This document shows positions 41,607 to 49,766 of a stretch of 55,755 nucleotides of DNA, in pieces. Each line of letters opens with the position of its first letter. The first letter of the stretch is position 1. A model generated the notes under the pieces. That model did no database searches. It saw only the letters and a program-made list of their open reading frames with translations, and was not told the origin of the DNA. A program made the position numbers and the translations under genes. The stretch is from Caldilineaceae bacterium (GTDB lineage Bacteria > Chloroflexota > Anaerolineae > Caldilineales > Caldilineaceae), in contig JAJEDJ010000029.1 of NCBI GenBank assembly GCA_022821545.1, positions 1 to 55,755 on the forward strand, read 5' to 3'.

Positions 41607-43004
41607 ATGAGTATCTCAAAGAACGGCGTAAGTCGGCGTGATTTTCTGAGGCTGTCTGCGGTTACAGCCCTCTCCGGAATCGGCGCAACCGCGTTGGCGG
41701 CCTGCGCGCCGGCCCCCGCGCAACAGGCAGCCGGCGACATGGCAGGCGATGAGCCCGCCATGGCCCAACAGACGATCACCTACTGGGATTGGTGGGGCCC
41801 GGCCGCCAATGAGACCAGCAAAGCGCTCTTCGACCGGCTGCCGGTCGCCTTGGGAGAGTCGAACCCTGAACTTGAACTGAACTATCAGAACGTTCCCTTC
41901 GGTGAATACTTCGTCAAATTCCTGGCGGCGCACGCAGCAGACGACACACCCGATGTCATGCATAGCTCCGTCTATTGGGCCCGTGACTTCTACGACAAGG
42001 GCGCACTGCTGGACCTGACGCCCTCGATCGAGATAACGCCCGATCTGGCGCCCGAGAATTTCCTCGACGGCGCCTTGCTGCAGGCGACAAAGGGGCCTGC
42101 GCAGTACGGCGTACTTGGCGAGGGGCCGGACAGCAACCAGATCTTCTTCAACACCGACCTGTTCGACGAGGCCGGCGTCACGACCGACCCCGACGAGATC
42201 GCAACCTGGGGCTGGGCGGACTTCACCGACGCAGCCAAGGAGTTGACCAAGCGCGACGGCGACGAAGTCGTTCAGTCGGGCTTCCTCGTCGGCACGCCAA
42301 CCGCACAAACGCTCAGCATCTGGGCCAGTTGCCACAACGTCGGCTTCTATTCCAAGAACGATGCCGGCATTGAGAACGGGATCGGCTTCAACGAAAAGAA
42401 CGCCGCCGTCAACGGCCTGAACTGGTTCCTGGACCTGCTGCACGTGCATCAGGTTTCCCAGCCGATCGCCCCTGAACGCCAGGACTGGGCGCAGTTCCAG
42501 CAGGGAAAGGCTGCGATGGCGCAATCCGGCCCCTGGCAATATGGGCCTCTGTCGAATGACCTGCCCGATCTGAACTGGTTCACGATGCTGTGGCCCGCCG
42601 CGCCGGTCGACGGCGGCAAGCAGGGCACCGCCCACTGGAACAACATGCTCGTTGTGCCCACCAAGTCGCCCAATAAAGATGCCGGCTGGGCCTTCCTTGA
42701 ATTCTGGTGCGGGCTCGGCTGGATGCTGGAGCGCTTCGCGATCGGCAGCTGGTTGGCGCCGCGCAAGGACTTCTACGAGACACCGGAATACCAGGCCGCC
42801 CTGCAGGAGCTACCGGTTCTGAGGATGGTCCCGCTGGCGTCAGCGTCGGGCACGCCGTTGGTCTACATCCAGCAGAGCGCCCTGAATGCGGCGATGAGAC
42901 CCATCCTCGAAGCGGCGATTCTGCAGGAGATGGAGACGGAAGCGGCGATCGAGCAGTTGGTCGATGAGTGCAACCAGATCATGGCAGACGCCGGTTACGC
43001 CTAA
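41607..43004 (+). CDS. ABC importer substrate-binding lipoprotein with Tat signal
   Basis: A 465-residue sugar-binding family 1 protein. The leader has the twin-arginine motif SRRDFL and the lipobox ALAAC at about residue 33. The mature part begins 'QTITYWDWWGPAANETSKAL', followed by 'DVMHSSVYWARDFYDKGALL' and 'WAQFQQGKAAMAQSGPWQY', a normal ligand-binding layout. AAAGGAGG lies 8 nt before ATG 41607. It heads the three-gene unit 41607-44893. The ligand is unknown. Confidence 0.92.
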   Translation: MSISKNGVSRRDFLRLSAVTALSGIGATALAACAPAPAQQAAGDMAGDEPAMAQQTITYWDWWGPAANETSKALFDRLPVALGESNPELELNYQNVPFGEYFVKFLAAHAADDTPDVMHSSVYWARDFYDKGALLDLTPSIEITPDLAPENFLDGALLQATKGPAQYGVLGEGPDSNQIFFNTDLFDEAGVTTDPDEIATWGWADFTDAAKELTKRDGDEVVQSGFLVGTPTAQTLSIWASCHNVGFYSKNDAGIENGIGFNEKNAAVNGLNWFLDLLHVHQVSQPIAPERQDWAQFQQGKAAMAQSGPWQYGPLSNDLPDLNWFTMLWPAAPVDGGKQGTAHWNNMLVVPTKSPNKDAGWAFLEFWCGLGWMLERFAIGSWLAPRKDFYETPEYQAALQELPVLRMVPLASASGTPLVYIQQSALNAAMRPILEAAILQEMETEAAIEQLVDECNQIMADAGYA

Positions 43005-43012
43005 AGTACGCG

Positions 43013-43050
43013 TGGTTCGTGGTCAGGAGATGCTGACTGACCACGAACCA
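43013..43050 (+). other. Strong 14-bp intercistronic stem-loop after the binding-protein gene
   Basis: TGGTTCGTGGTCAG (43013-43026) pairs perfectly with CTGACCACGAACCA (43037-43050) with a 10-nt loop, followed by TTTT. It begins 9 bp past the stop codon and lies 23 bp before the permease gene, so it is placed to attenuate transcription and protect the binding-protein mRNA. Confidence 0.8.
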
Positions 43051-43072
43051 TTTTGATTCAACGCGGTGACAG

Positions 43073-44005
43073 ATGACGACTTTGGCACAACCCTCGCAGC
43101 CGGTTCAATCGCGTGCGAGCAGGCAGAGAGAGATGTGGAAACGGGTCAGGAAGACCTGGCCGGGCTATCTGTTCATCAGCCCGGCGGGCCTTCTGATCAC
43201 GGTCTTTTCCTACATCGCCATCATCTTCTCTCTCTACATCAGCTTTTACCAATATGACATCATCTCAGAGGCGCGGCCTTTCGAGGGGCTGGAAAACTAC
43301 ACGCGCGCCTTGAGCGATAAGCTGGTCCGGATCAGTTTCCGCAACACCTTCATCTATGTCATCGTAATTGTTCCCTCGATAACGATCATCTCTCTGATGC
43401 TGGCCGTTCTTGGCAACCAGGTTCGACGCGGACGGGCGCTCTTCCGCACCGTCTTCTTCATCCCCACAATTACCCCCATCGTCGTGACCTCGATGCTGTG
43501 GGTCTGGCTGTATGAACCCACCGGCGGCATTAACAAGCTGCTTGAAATGATAAACATTGAGGGGCCCAACTGGCTCTTCAATCCCGCCACCGCGCTGCCG
43601 GCAATCATGATCATGACCATTTGGGGCGCGGTCGGCTACTACATGATCATCTTCCTGGCCGGTCTCGCCGAGATCCCGGAGGTCTTCTACGAAGCGGCCA
43701 AAGTGGACGGCGCCGGCCGCTGGCACACCTTCTGGAGCATTACCATCCCCCTGCTGCGCAATTCGCTCATCTTCGCCTTCGTTACCTTGACGATCGCCGC
43801 CTTCCAGGTCTTCACCCAGGTCTTCATCATGACGCAGGGCGGTCCGATGAACTCGACACAGACGGTTCAGATGGTCGTCTACCACTACGCATTTCAACGC
43901 TTTGAAATGGGCTATGCGTCGGCCATCTCCTGGCTGCTGTTCGGCGTAATCTTCTTCTTCTCCGCGCTGCAGCTGAAGCTGTTCATCTCGCGGGAACTGT
44001 ACTGA
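43073..44005 (+). CDS. ABC sugar importer permease (MalF type)
   Basis: A 310-residue permease. It shows 'PGYLFISPAGLLITVFSYIA' (first helix), 'TVFFIPTITPIVVTSMLWVW', the EAA loop 'YEAAKVDGAGRWHTFWSITIP' and 'FQVFTQVFIMTQGGPMNSTQ' (sugar-permease signature). It ends three bases before the next permease. It works with the binding protein at 41607 and needs an external ATPase. Confidence 0.94.
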   Translation: MTTLAQPSQPVQSRASRQREMWKRVRKTWPGYLFISPAGLLITVFSYIAIIFSLYISFYQYDIISEARPFEGLENYTRALSDKLVRISFRNTFIYVIVIVPSITIISLMLAVLGNQVRRGRALFRTVFFIPTITPIVVTSMLWVWLYEPTGGINKLLEMINIEGPNWLFNPATALPAIMIMTIWGAVGYYMIIFLAGLAEIPEVFYEAAKVDGAGRWHTFWSITIPLLRNSLIFAFVTLTIAAFQVFTQVFIMTQGGPMNSTQTVQMVVYHYAFQRFEMGYASAISWLLFGVIFFFSALQLKLFISRELY

Positions 44006-44008
44006 CCC

Positions 44009-44893
44009 ATGGCGCGCACACTATCCGACCCCGGCAGCGGGGCGAGAGAACAGAACAGGCTGCTTCTGATAGCAACCAGGCGCAGCTTTACCATCATCGT
44101 CTACGTACTGCTGATTGCCCTCGCCTTCAGCATGATCTTCCCCTACCTCTGGATGCTGGCCAACTCCTTCAAGAGCCGCACCGACTTTTTCACCAATCCC
44201 TATTCGGTCATTCCCATGCCGCCTACGCTGAGCACATACTATGATGCTCTGACGATCGGGCGGATGGGCGTATACCTGGGCAACAGCATCCTCTACGCGG
44301 CCGCGGTACTGGTTGTCCAGCTCTTCATCGACTCTTTGGCGGCCTATTCCTTCGCGCGCGTCGATTTCCCCGGCCGCGAGACCCTCTTCCTGGCCGTGCT
44401 GGCGACGCTCATGCTGCCTGGCTCGGTAACGTTGATCCCGACCTTCTTGATCGCGCATGGGTTGGGGCTGACAAATACATTCACGGGGGTGGTGCTGCCG
44501 GGCTTTGCCGGCGCCTTCGGTATATTCCTGCTGCGTCAGTTCTTCCTCAATATCCCGCGCGAACTGGAGGACGCCGCCCGCATCGACGGCTCCGGCTTCT
44601 TCGGCACCTACTGGCGCATCATGCTGCCCTTGGCCAAACCGGCCATGGTGACGCTCGGCGTCTTCATCTTCCTCAACGAGTGGAGCTCCTTCGTTTGGCC
44701 CCTCATCATCCTCTCCGACTGGAAAAAGTATCCCGTCACCGTCGGCATCGCCCTCTTCCGCGACGTCAACCAGATCAACTGGCCCGCCGTATTCGCCGGC
44801 TCCACCATCGTCTCCTTCCCCATCGTCATCCTCTTCGTCCTCGCCCAGGAATACATCATCGGCGGCATCAGCCTCTCCGGCCTGAAGGGATAG
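44009..44893 (+). CDS. ABC sugar importer permease (MalG type)
   Basis: A 294-residue permease. It starts in the cytoplasm, then 'LLIALAFSMIFPYLWMLANS', 'LMLPGSVTLIPTFLIAHGLG', the EAA loop 'LEDAARIDGSGFFGTYWRIMLP' with Asp-Ala-Ala, and the C terminus 'YIIGGISLSGLKG', the classical MalG ending. It is the last gene of the 41607-44893 importer; the next operon has its own promoter. Confidence 0.94.
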   Translation: MARTLSDPGSGAREQNRLLLIATRRSFTIIVYVLLIALAFSMIFPYLWMLANSFKSRTDFFTNPYSVIPMPPTLSTYYDALTIGRMGVYLGNSILYAAAVLVVQLFIDSLAAYSFARVDFPGRETLFLAVLATLMLPGSVTLIPTFLIAHGLGLTNTFTGVVLPGFAGAFGIFLLRQFFLNIPRELEDAARIDGSGFFGTYWRIMLPLAKPAMVTLGVFIFLNEWSSFVWPLIILSDWKKYPVTVGIALFRDVNQINWPAVFAGSTIVSFPIVILFVLAQEYIIGGISLSGLKG

Positions 44894-44954
44894 AAAGCCC
44901 CGGGCCGTCAATACCCCAAAAACATCCCCCGACCGCCTGATCCAAAAAACTGGT

Positions 44955-44983
44955 TTGACTGCACCCGCAGGAGAAGCTATATT
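44955..44983 (+). promoter_or_regulatory. Good sigma-70 promoter for the 45072-50861 operon
   Basis: TTGACT (44955-44960, five of six) and TATATT (44978-44983, five of six) are separated by exactly 17 nt, about 90 nt before the ATG. This is the best promoter match in the window. Confidence 0.7.
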
Positions 44984-45071
44984 CAGGCGCATAACCCTCT
45001 TTCACCTGCTCCTATACCGTATCCGTTTCGACCATCGCGACCGGCAAGACCTAAATCAATAGGAGGCTGAA

Positions 45072-46667
45072 ATGAACAGAGCGCTGTCTCGCCGTCAATT
45101 TCTGATCGGGACCGGCGGCCTCGCCGCTGCCGGGCTTATCGCCGCTTGCGCAATGCCCGCGGCGCCCATGGAAGACGATGCAGCCGAAGGCTCAGGGCTG
45201 ACCGGTGAACTGACCATCGACATGCAGTACGTCCCCGGCAAGGTAACCGCCGATACCCCGGTGGCGCTCCACGAAATCCTGCACATCGCGTCGGAGTACC
45301 AGGATATGCACCCCGGCGTCGAGGTCGTCTTTGAAGAACCCTTCAAGGCAACCGAGGCCATGACCCAGCCTACCTACTTCAAGGCCGGCGCTGCAGCGGG
45401 AACGCTGCCCGACATCACCTTCACCTACGGCCTCACCTTCATCTACGACAAGGACACGATTATCCCGACCACCGAGTACCTCAATCAGCCCAACCAGTAT
45501 ATTCCCGCGGGCCAGCCGGGCAACAGTCGCTGGATCGACCAGTGGTTCGATGACGTGCAACCGATCGTCCTGGCCGACGGCAACAATTACGACATTCCCG
45601 TCGGTTGGGGCGGCCCGGGACTGGTGATCGCCTACAACAAGGAGATATTCGCCGAGGCCGGCCTCTCCGGGCCTCCCGAAAAGACCTACTACGACTACTA
45701 CCAGGCCTGCCAGCAGATCCTCGATACCGGCACGATTCCCGTGGAGAGCACCCTGCTCAGCTGGGAATGGGACCGCATGGTCGACTACCTGGTCCGCGCC
45801 ATGGGCCTGTTCGAGCTGATCGACATCAACGGCGACGGCTTCTGCGACGACGTGGAACAGACCCGCGCCGCCGTCGCCGGCATCGTGCGCCTCGACGCGC
45901 CCTACTGGGTCGAGCCGACCCGCATCTGGAAGGAGGCGACGAACTACTACCAGCCGGGCTACCTGCAGATGGCACAGACCACCTCGGCGATCGGCTATGG
46001 CGAGGTCTTCATGACCGAGCAGACGGCGATGGTATGGAACGCGACCCGCATCTGGCCGCAGCTGATGGAGCTGGGAGGCACCGACAAGTTCGGCGTCTTC
46101 AATCTGCCGCGCCTCACCAATAAGCTGACCCCGTGGGGCGAAGAGGACCCGACCTGGCTCATCGCCCGCGGGACCGAGAGCAAGACGGTGACCAAGACCG
46201 CGCGCGAACGCGGACGCGTCGACCTGGCCGTCGATTTCCTCAAATTTATGACCACGCCGGCGAATACCGCGCGGCTGATCCAGGAGCGGTTGGGCACGAA
46301 CCTGGTGCTGCCGACGATCAAGGGCCTCGAAGATATCGACATAGACGACGATGTCAAGGCGTTGGTCCGCGACTATGAAGCAGATACGGCCAAGCCCGGA
46401 TTCTCCTCCGACCGCATCGGCGACTGGCACTTCTGGTACGAGTGGTTCTCGGCGACCCAGGCCTACTTCGCCGACGATATGACACTGGAAGAGATGATCC
46501 AGATTCAGATCGACGTGCTGCCGACCTTCATCGAAAATTTCCTCGTCGACAAGGAGCTGCACGCAGAGGCCGCAGAGTGGGAGAAGATGCAGGCTGACTA
46601 CACACCGCCTCCGTGGGGCGACTACACCGTCCCCACCGAACCGTTCGTGATGCCGTTCAACGCCTAA
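45072..46667 (+). CDS. ABC importer substrate-binding lipoprotein with Tat signal
   Basis: A 531-residue extracellular binding protein. The leader has SRRQFL and the lipobox IAAC. The mature protein is longer than the other two Tat-exported ones and includes 'DITFTYGLTFIYDKDTIIPT', 'VGWGGPGLVIAYNKEIFAEA', a DxDGDGxxDD-like acidic loop (DINGDGFCDDVEQ) that could bind calcium, and 'VDLAVDFLKFMTTPANTARL'. AGGAGG lies 5 nt before ATG 45072. It heads a five-gene unit with two permeases and two Gfo/Idh dehydrogenases. Confidence 0.92.
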   Translation: MNRALSRRQFLIGTGGLAAAGLIAACAMPAAPMEDDAAEGSGLTGELTIDMQYVPGKVTADTPVALHEILHIASEYQDMHPGVEVVFEEPFKATEAMTQPTYFKAGAAAGTLPDITFTYGLTFIYDKDTIIPTTEYLNQPNQYIPAGQPGNSRWIDQWFDDVQPIVLADGNNYDIPVGWGGPGLVIAYNKEIFAEAGLSGPPEKTYYDYYQACQQILDTGTIPVESTLLSWEWDRMVDYLVRAMGLFELIDINGDGFCDDVEQTRAAVAGIVRLDAPYWVEPTRIWKEATNYYQPGYLQMAQTTSAIGYGEVFMTEQTAMVWNATRIWPQLMELGGTDKFGVFNLPRLTNKLTPWGEEDPTWLIARGTESKTVTKTARERGRVDLAVDFLKFMTTPANTARLIQERLGTNLVLPTIKGLEDIDIDDDVKALVRDYEADTAKPGFSSDRIGDWHFWYEWFSATQAYFADDMTLEEMIQIQIDVLPTFIENFLVDKELHAEAAEWEKMQADYTPPPWGDYTVPTEPFVMPFNA

Positions 46668-46688
46668 GAGCAGTGGACAGCGGCCCAG

Positions 46689-46724
46689 CGGCCAGTGATC
46701 TCCTGATCTGCTGATCACTGGCCG
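46689..46724 (+). other. Intercistronic 12-bp stem-loop after the binding-protein gene
   Basis: CGGCCAGTGATC (46689-46700) pairs perfectly with GATCACTGGCCG (46713-46724), leaving a 12-nt loop. It begins 21 bp past the stop codon and 30 bp before the permease start. Confidence 0.75.
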
Positions 46725-46753
46725 CCGGCCCCTGTGTATTCCCTGTGAACCCC

Positions 46754-47713
46754 ATGTCAGTACAGACTGCCGACGCGGGTCTCGACAGTAAACTGTGGAG
46801 CGGACGCCGCCGTGTGCTGCGCCGCAACCTCACCGCGTTCCTCTTTCTGCTGCCCACCTTCCTCTTTCTGGCCATCTTCATGTACCAGCCGACCCTCAAC
46901 GTCATCTATCATACCTTCTTTCGCTGGGACGGCTTTTCAGTGGAGCGGTTCGTTGGGTTCAAGAACTACATAACGATGGTGAACGACCCCAACATGCACA
47001 TCGCCACCCGCAATCTCGGCTGGTTCTTCCTCGGCTGGATGTTGCAGCGCATCTCCCCCTTCCTGGTGGCGGAGCTGGTCTTCAACCTCAAGCGGGAACG
47101 CTCCAAATACTGGTACCGCACGCTTTTCGTCCTGCCGATGGTGGTGCCCTTCCTGGTCACGATCATGATCTGGAAGTTCATCTACAACCCCCTGCCCACG
47201 ATTGGCGTGCTCAATCGCATGCTCGGCAGTTTCGGCCTGGAATCGTGGCAGACGGCCTGGCTGTCAGAGCCGAGCCTGGTGATTCTCGCCCTCCTGCTCG
47301 TCAGCTTCCCCTGGATCTCCGGCTGGCCGTTCCTGATCTTCTACGCCGGCTTGCAGCAGATCCCCAATGAGGTGCTCGACGCGTCGGTAATGGACGGCTG
47401 CAACGTCTGGCAGCGCATGGTGCGGATCGACATTCCCCTTGTGATCACCTCCATCCAGCTGGTGGCGATCCAGACGATGATCGGCATCATCCAGGACTTC
47501 GCCTTTGTGCTCATCATGACCGCCGGCGGGCCCGCCAAGGCGTCGCTGGTGCCCGGTCTCCTGCTCTTTATGGCCGCCTTCCGCGGAGACCAGATGGGCT
47601 ACGGCGCAACCATCGGTGTCACGATGTTCATCGCCATCTTCATCCTGACGCTCCTGAGCTTCCGCTACACTACGTCGCCGTTCGCCCGCACGCGACGCAC
47701 AAGGGAGACCTGA
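46754..47713 (+). CDS. ABC sugar importer permease (MalF type)
   Basis: A 319-residue permease with 'LTAFLFLLPTFLFLAIFMYQ', 'RTLFVLPMVVPFLVTIMIWK', the EAA-like loop 'LDASVMDGCNVWQRMVRIDIP' (Asp-Ala-Ser variant) and 'IQDFAFVLIMTAGGPAKASL'. The Cys in the EAA loop position is unusual. ATG 46754 is chosen over GTG 46745; neither has a clear ribosome site, so translation may depend on coupling. Its stop overlaps the next start (TGATG). Confidence 0.92.
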   Translation: MSVQTADAGLDSKLWSGRRRVLRRNLTAFLFLLPTFLFLAIFMYQPTLNVIYHTFFRWDGFSVERFVGFKNYITMVNDPNMHIATRNLGWFFLGWMLQRISPFLVAELVFNLKRERSKYWYRTLFVLPMVVPFLVTIMIWKFIYNPLPTIGVLNRMLGSFGLESWQTAWLSEPSLVILALLLVSFPWISGWPFLIFYAGLQQIPNEVLDASVMDGCNVWQRMVRIDIPLVITSIQLVAIQTMIGIIQDFAFVLIMTAGGPAKASLVPGLLLFMAAFRGDQMGYGATIGVTMFIAIFILTLLSFRYTTSPFARTRRTRET

Positions 47714-48588
47714 TGACCGAGCAGACAGTCGACCGGCCCTTCACTTCAGCGACGGACCCCGCCCAGGCGGAGCTTCGCGCCCGGTTCAAAGGCTCGCTGC
47801 ATCATGCGGTGCTGGTATTTCTCCTCTTTCTGACCTTTTTCCCCTTCTTCATTGCCATCCTCACTTCGCTCAAGAGCTTCCAGCAGCTGCTGGTAAATTT
47901 CTGGCTGCCGGCCTTTCCGCTGCAGCTGCAGAACTACGTGATGGCGTGGAACGAGATCTACCGCTCCATCATCAACAGCAGCCTCGTCAGCCTCGGGGCG
48001 GTTACGGGCGTCCTGCTGTGCGCGTCGCTCGCCGCCTACGCCTTTGCGCGCATCGACTTCGCCTGGCGCGACGCGGCCTACTACCTGGTGCTGTCTCTGT
48101 TGATGATCCCCGGCGTCCTCACTCTGATCGGCCGCTACCTGCTGATCGTCGAGTTTGGACTGATGAACTCGCTCTGGGGGCTGATCCTGCCCTATATCGC
48201 CGGTGGGCTCGCCTTTGCCGTATTTCTGCTGACCGGTTTCTTCTCCGACCTGCCGGAGGAGCTGTTCGAGGCGGCGCGGATGGACGGCGGTACCGAGCTG
48301 CAGATGTACCGGATGATCGCGCTGCCGCTCTCGCGGCCCATCATGGCGATCGTCGGCCTGCTGACCTTCCTGTCGACCTGGGGGGACTATGTCTGGCCGC
48401 TGCTGGTGCTGCGCTCGAAAGATAAATTTACGCTGATGTTGGGGCTGGCGAAATTCACCGGCAACAGCCAGGTCATGTTCGGGCCGTTGATGGCCGGTTA
48501 TGTGATCGCGTCGATCCCGACGGCGATAATCATAATCCTGATGATGCGTACCTTCGCGGGCGCCGCACTGGTAGGAGCATTCAAATGA
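47713..48588 (+). CDS. ABC sugar importer permease (MalG type)
   Basis: A 291-residue permease: 'AVLVFLLFLTFFPFFIAILT', 'VLSLLMIPGVLTLIGRYLLI', the EAA loop 'FEAARMDGGTELQMYRMIALP' and the C terminus 'MRTFAGAALVGAFK'. It overlaps the previous gene by one base and the following dehydrogenase by 4 bp (ATGA), so all three are translationally coupled. A decayed copy of its last codons lies in front of the second dehydrogenase (see 49680-49766). Confidence 0.93.
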   Translation: MTEQTVDRPFTSATDPAQAELRARFKGSLHHAVLVFLLFLTFFPFFIAILTSLKSFQQLLVNFWLPAFPLQLQNYVMAWNEIYRSIINSSLVSLGAVTGVLLCASLAAYAFARIDFAWRDAAYYLVLSLLMIPGVLTLIGRYLLIVEFGLMNSLWGLILPYIAGGLAFAVFLLTGFFSDLPEELFEAARMDGGTELQMYRMIALPLSRPIMAIVGLLTFLSTWGDYVWPLLVLRSKDKFTLMLGLAKFTGNSQVMFGPLMAGYVIASIPTAIIIILMMRTFAGAALVGAFK

Positions 48589-49679
48589 GCGACGGCAGCA
48601 AATACACAGTGGGGATCATCGGCTGCGGCAGGATGGCGAATCTGCACGCAGAGGCGTATACCCTTGTGCCCGATACGCAGGTGATGGCCGCCGCCGACAT
48701 CGACCCCGACAAGCTCGATCTCTTCTGCGAGCGCTGGTCGATTCCCCAGCGCTACCGCAGCTATGAAGAGATGCTGACGCAGGCCGATCTCGATATCGTC
48801 AGCGTCGTCACCTTGGATAACCTGCACGGCCCGGCGACCATTGCCGCGGCCGAAGCCGGCGCGCGCGGCGTCTTCTGTGAAAAGCCGATGGCCTTCGACC
48901 TGGAAGAGGCGGACCGGATGATCGCTGCCTGCGACCGCGCCGGAGCCAAGCTTGTTGTCGACCACTCGATGCGTTTCGAGAAGAATTTCATCGCAGTGAA
49001 GGCGATGATCGAACGGGGCGACATCGGCAATCTGCGCACCATCCGCGCCAATATGCTCTCCACCGACCAGCGCGATCCCGGCAGCTGGCATTCGCAATTC
49101 GTGACCGCGGGCGGCGGCGAGCTGATGCACAATGGCACGCACCTGACCGACCTCATCCGCTTCTACGCCGGCGACCCGGAGTGGGTTTTCGCTACGGTGG
49201 AGCGGGGAAACAAGGCGATCACAATCGAGGACCTCGGCGCCGGCCTTTTCCGCATGGACAGCGGCTGCCTCTTCTTCTTCGAGTCGGGCGGGCGGCGGCG
49301 CTATGGCACCTTCGAAATCCTGATCGAAGGGGACGAAGGCCGCCTCGTGATCCAGCACGGCGCCCGCAACAGCATGGAGAATATGGGCGGGTGGGCCTGG
49401 GAACCCTGTCTGCACCGCTGGCGCGGAGGCGCCGAGCCGGTCGAGTGGGAGCCTGTCCCCACGCAACGGGACAACGCCACCATCAACGCGGTCGCCGACC
49501 TGGTCGACTGCATCGAACAGGACCGGGAAAGCGTCTCGAGCGGGCGGCAGGGCCGCGCCGCCCTGGAGATGATCATGGCTGTATACGAATCGCAGCGGCG
49601 CGGGCTGGCGCGCGTCGACTTCCCCCTGGAGATTCGGGACAATCCGTTCGGAGATATGCTCGAAAGAGGTCGGATTTAG
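48585..49679 (+). CDS. Gfo/Idh/MocA-family oxidoreductase, copy 1
   Basis: A 364-residue NAD(P)-dependent sugar or cyclitol dehydrogenase. It has the Rossmann site 'VGIIGCGRMANLHAEAY', the 'ARGVFCEKPMAF' EKP motif with the catalytic-region Lys, and 'VVDHSMRFEKNFIAVKAMIE'. The beta-sheet domain carries 'GAGLFRMDSGCLFFFESGGR'. In a sugar-importer operon such enzymes oxidise the imported sugar, inositol or sugar acid. It is coupled to the permease by 4-bp overlap. It is strongly similar to the next gene: much of the C-terminal half is identical. Confidence 0.93.
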   Translation: MSDGSKYTVGIIGCGRMANLHAEAYTLVPDTQVMAAADIDPDKLDLFCERWSIPQRYRSYEEMLTQADLDIVSVVTLDNLHGPATIAAAEAGARGVFCEKPMAFDLEEADRMIAACDRAGAKLVVDHSMRFEKNFIAVKAMIERGDIGNLRTIRANMLSTDQRDPGSWHSQFVTAGGGELMHNGTHLTDLIRFYAGDPEWVFATVERGNKAITIEDLGAGLFRMDSGCLFFFESGGRRRYGTFEILIEGDEGRLVIQHGARNSMENMGGWAWEPCLHRWRGGAEPVEWEPVPTQRDNATINAVADLVDCIEQDRESVSSGRQGRAALEMIMAVYESQRRGLARVDFPLEIRDNPFGDMLERGRI

Positions 49680-49766
49680 CGCAAAAATTCCCACGCGCCC
49701 GCCGGCGATCATCATTGTTCCGATATCGCCCTCCTACGCGGGCGCCGCCCTGGCAGGAGTCCCCAA
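49680..49766 (+). pseudogene. Relict of the permease 3' end between the duplicated dehydrogenases
   Basis: The spacer between the two dehydrogenases resembles the last 60-70 bp of the permease gene plus its junction. GCGGGCGCCGCCCTGGCAGG before the second ATG parallels GCGGGCGCCGCACTGGTAGG before the first, and both are followed by A(A)ATGAGCGACG. This shows that the duplicated unit included the permease tail. Confidence 0.7.

Noticed and set aside
45192..46718. 508-codon - strand open frame
   Set aside because: Antisense to the Tat-exported binding-protein gene at 45072.
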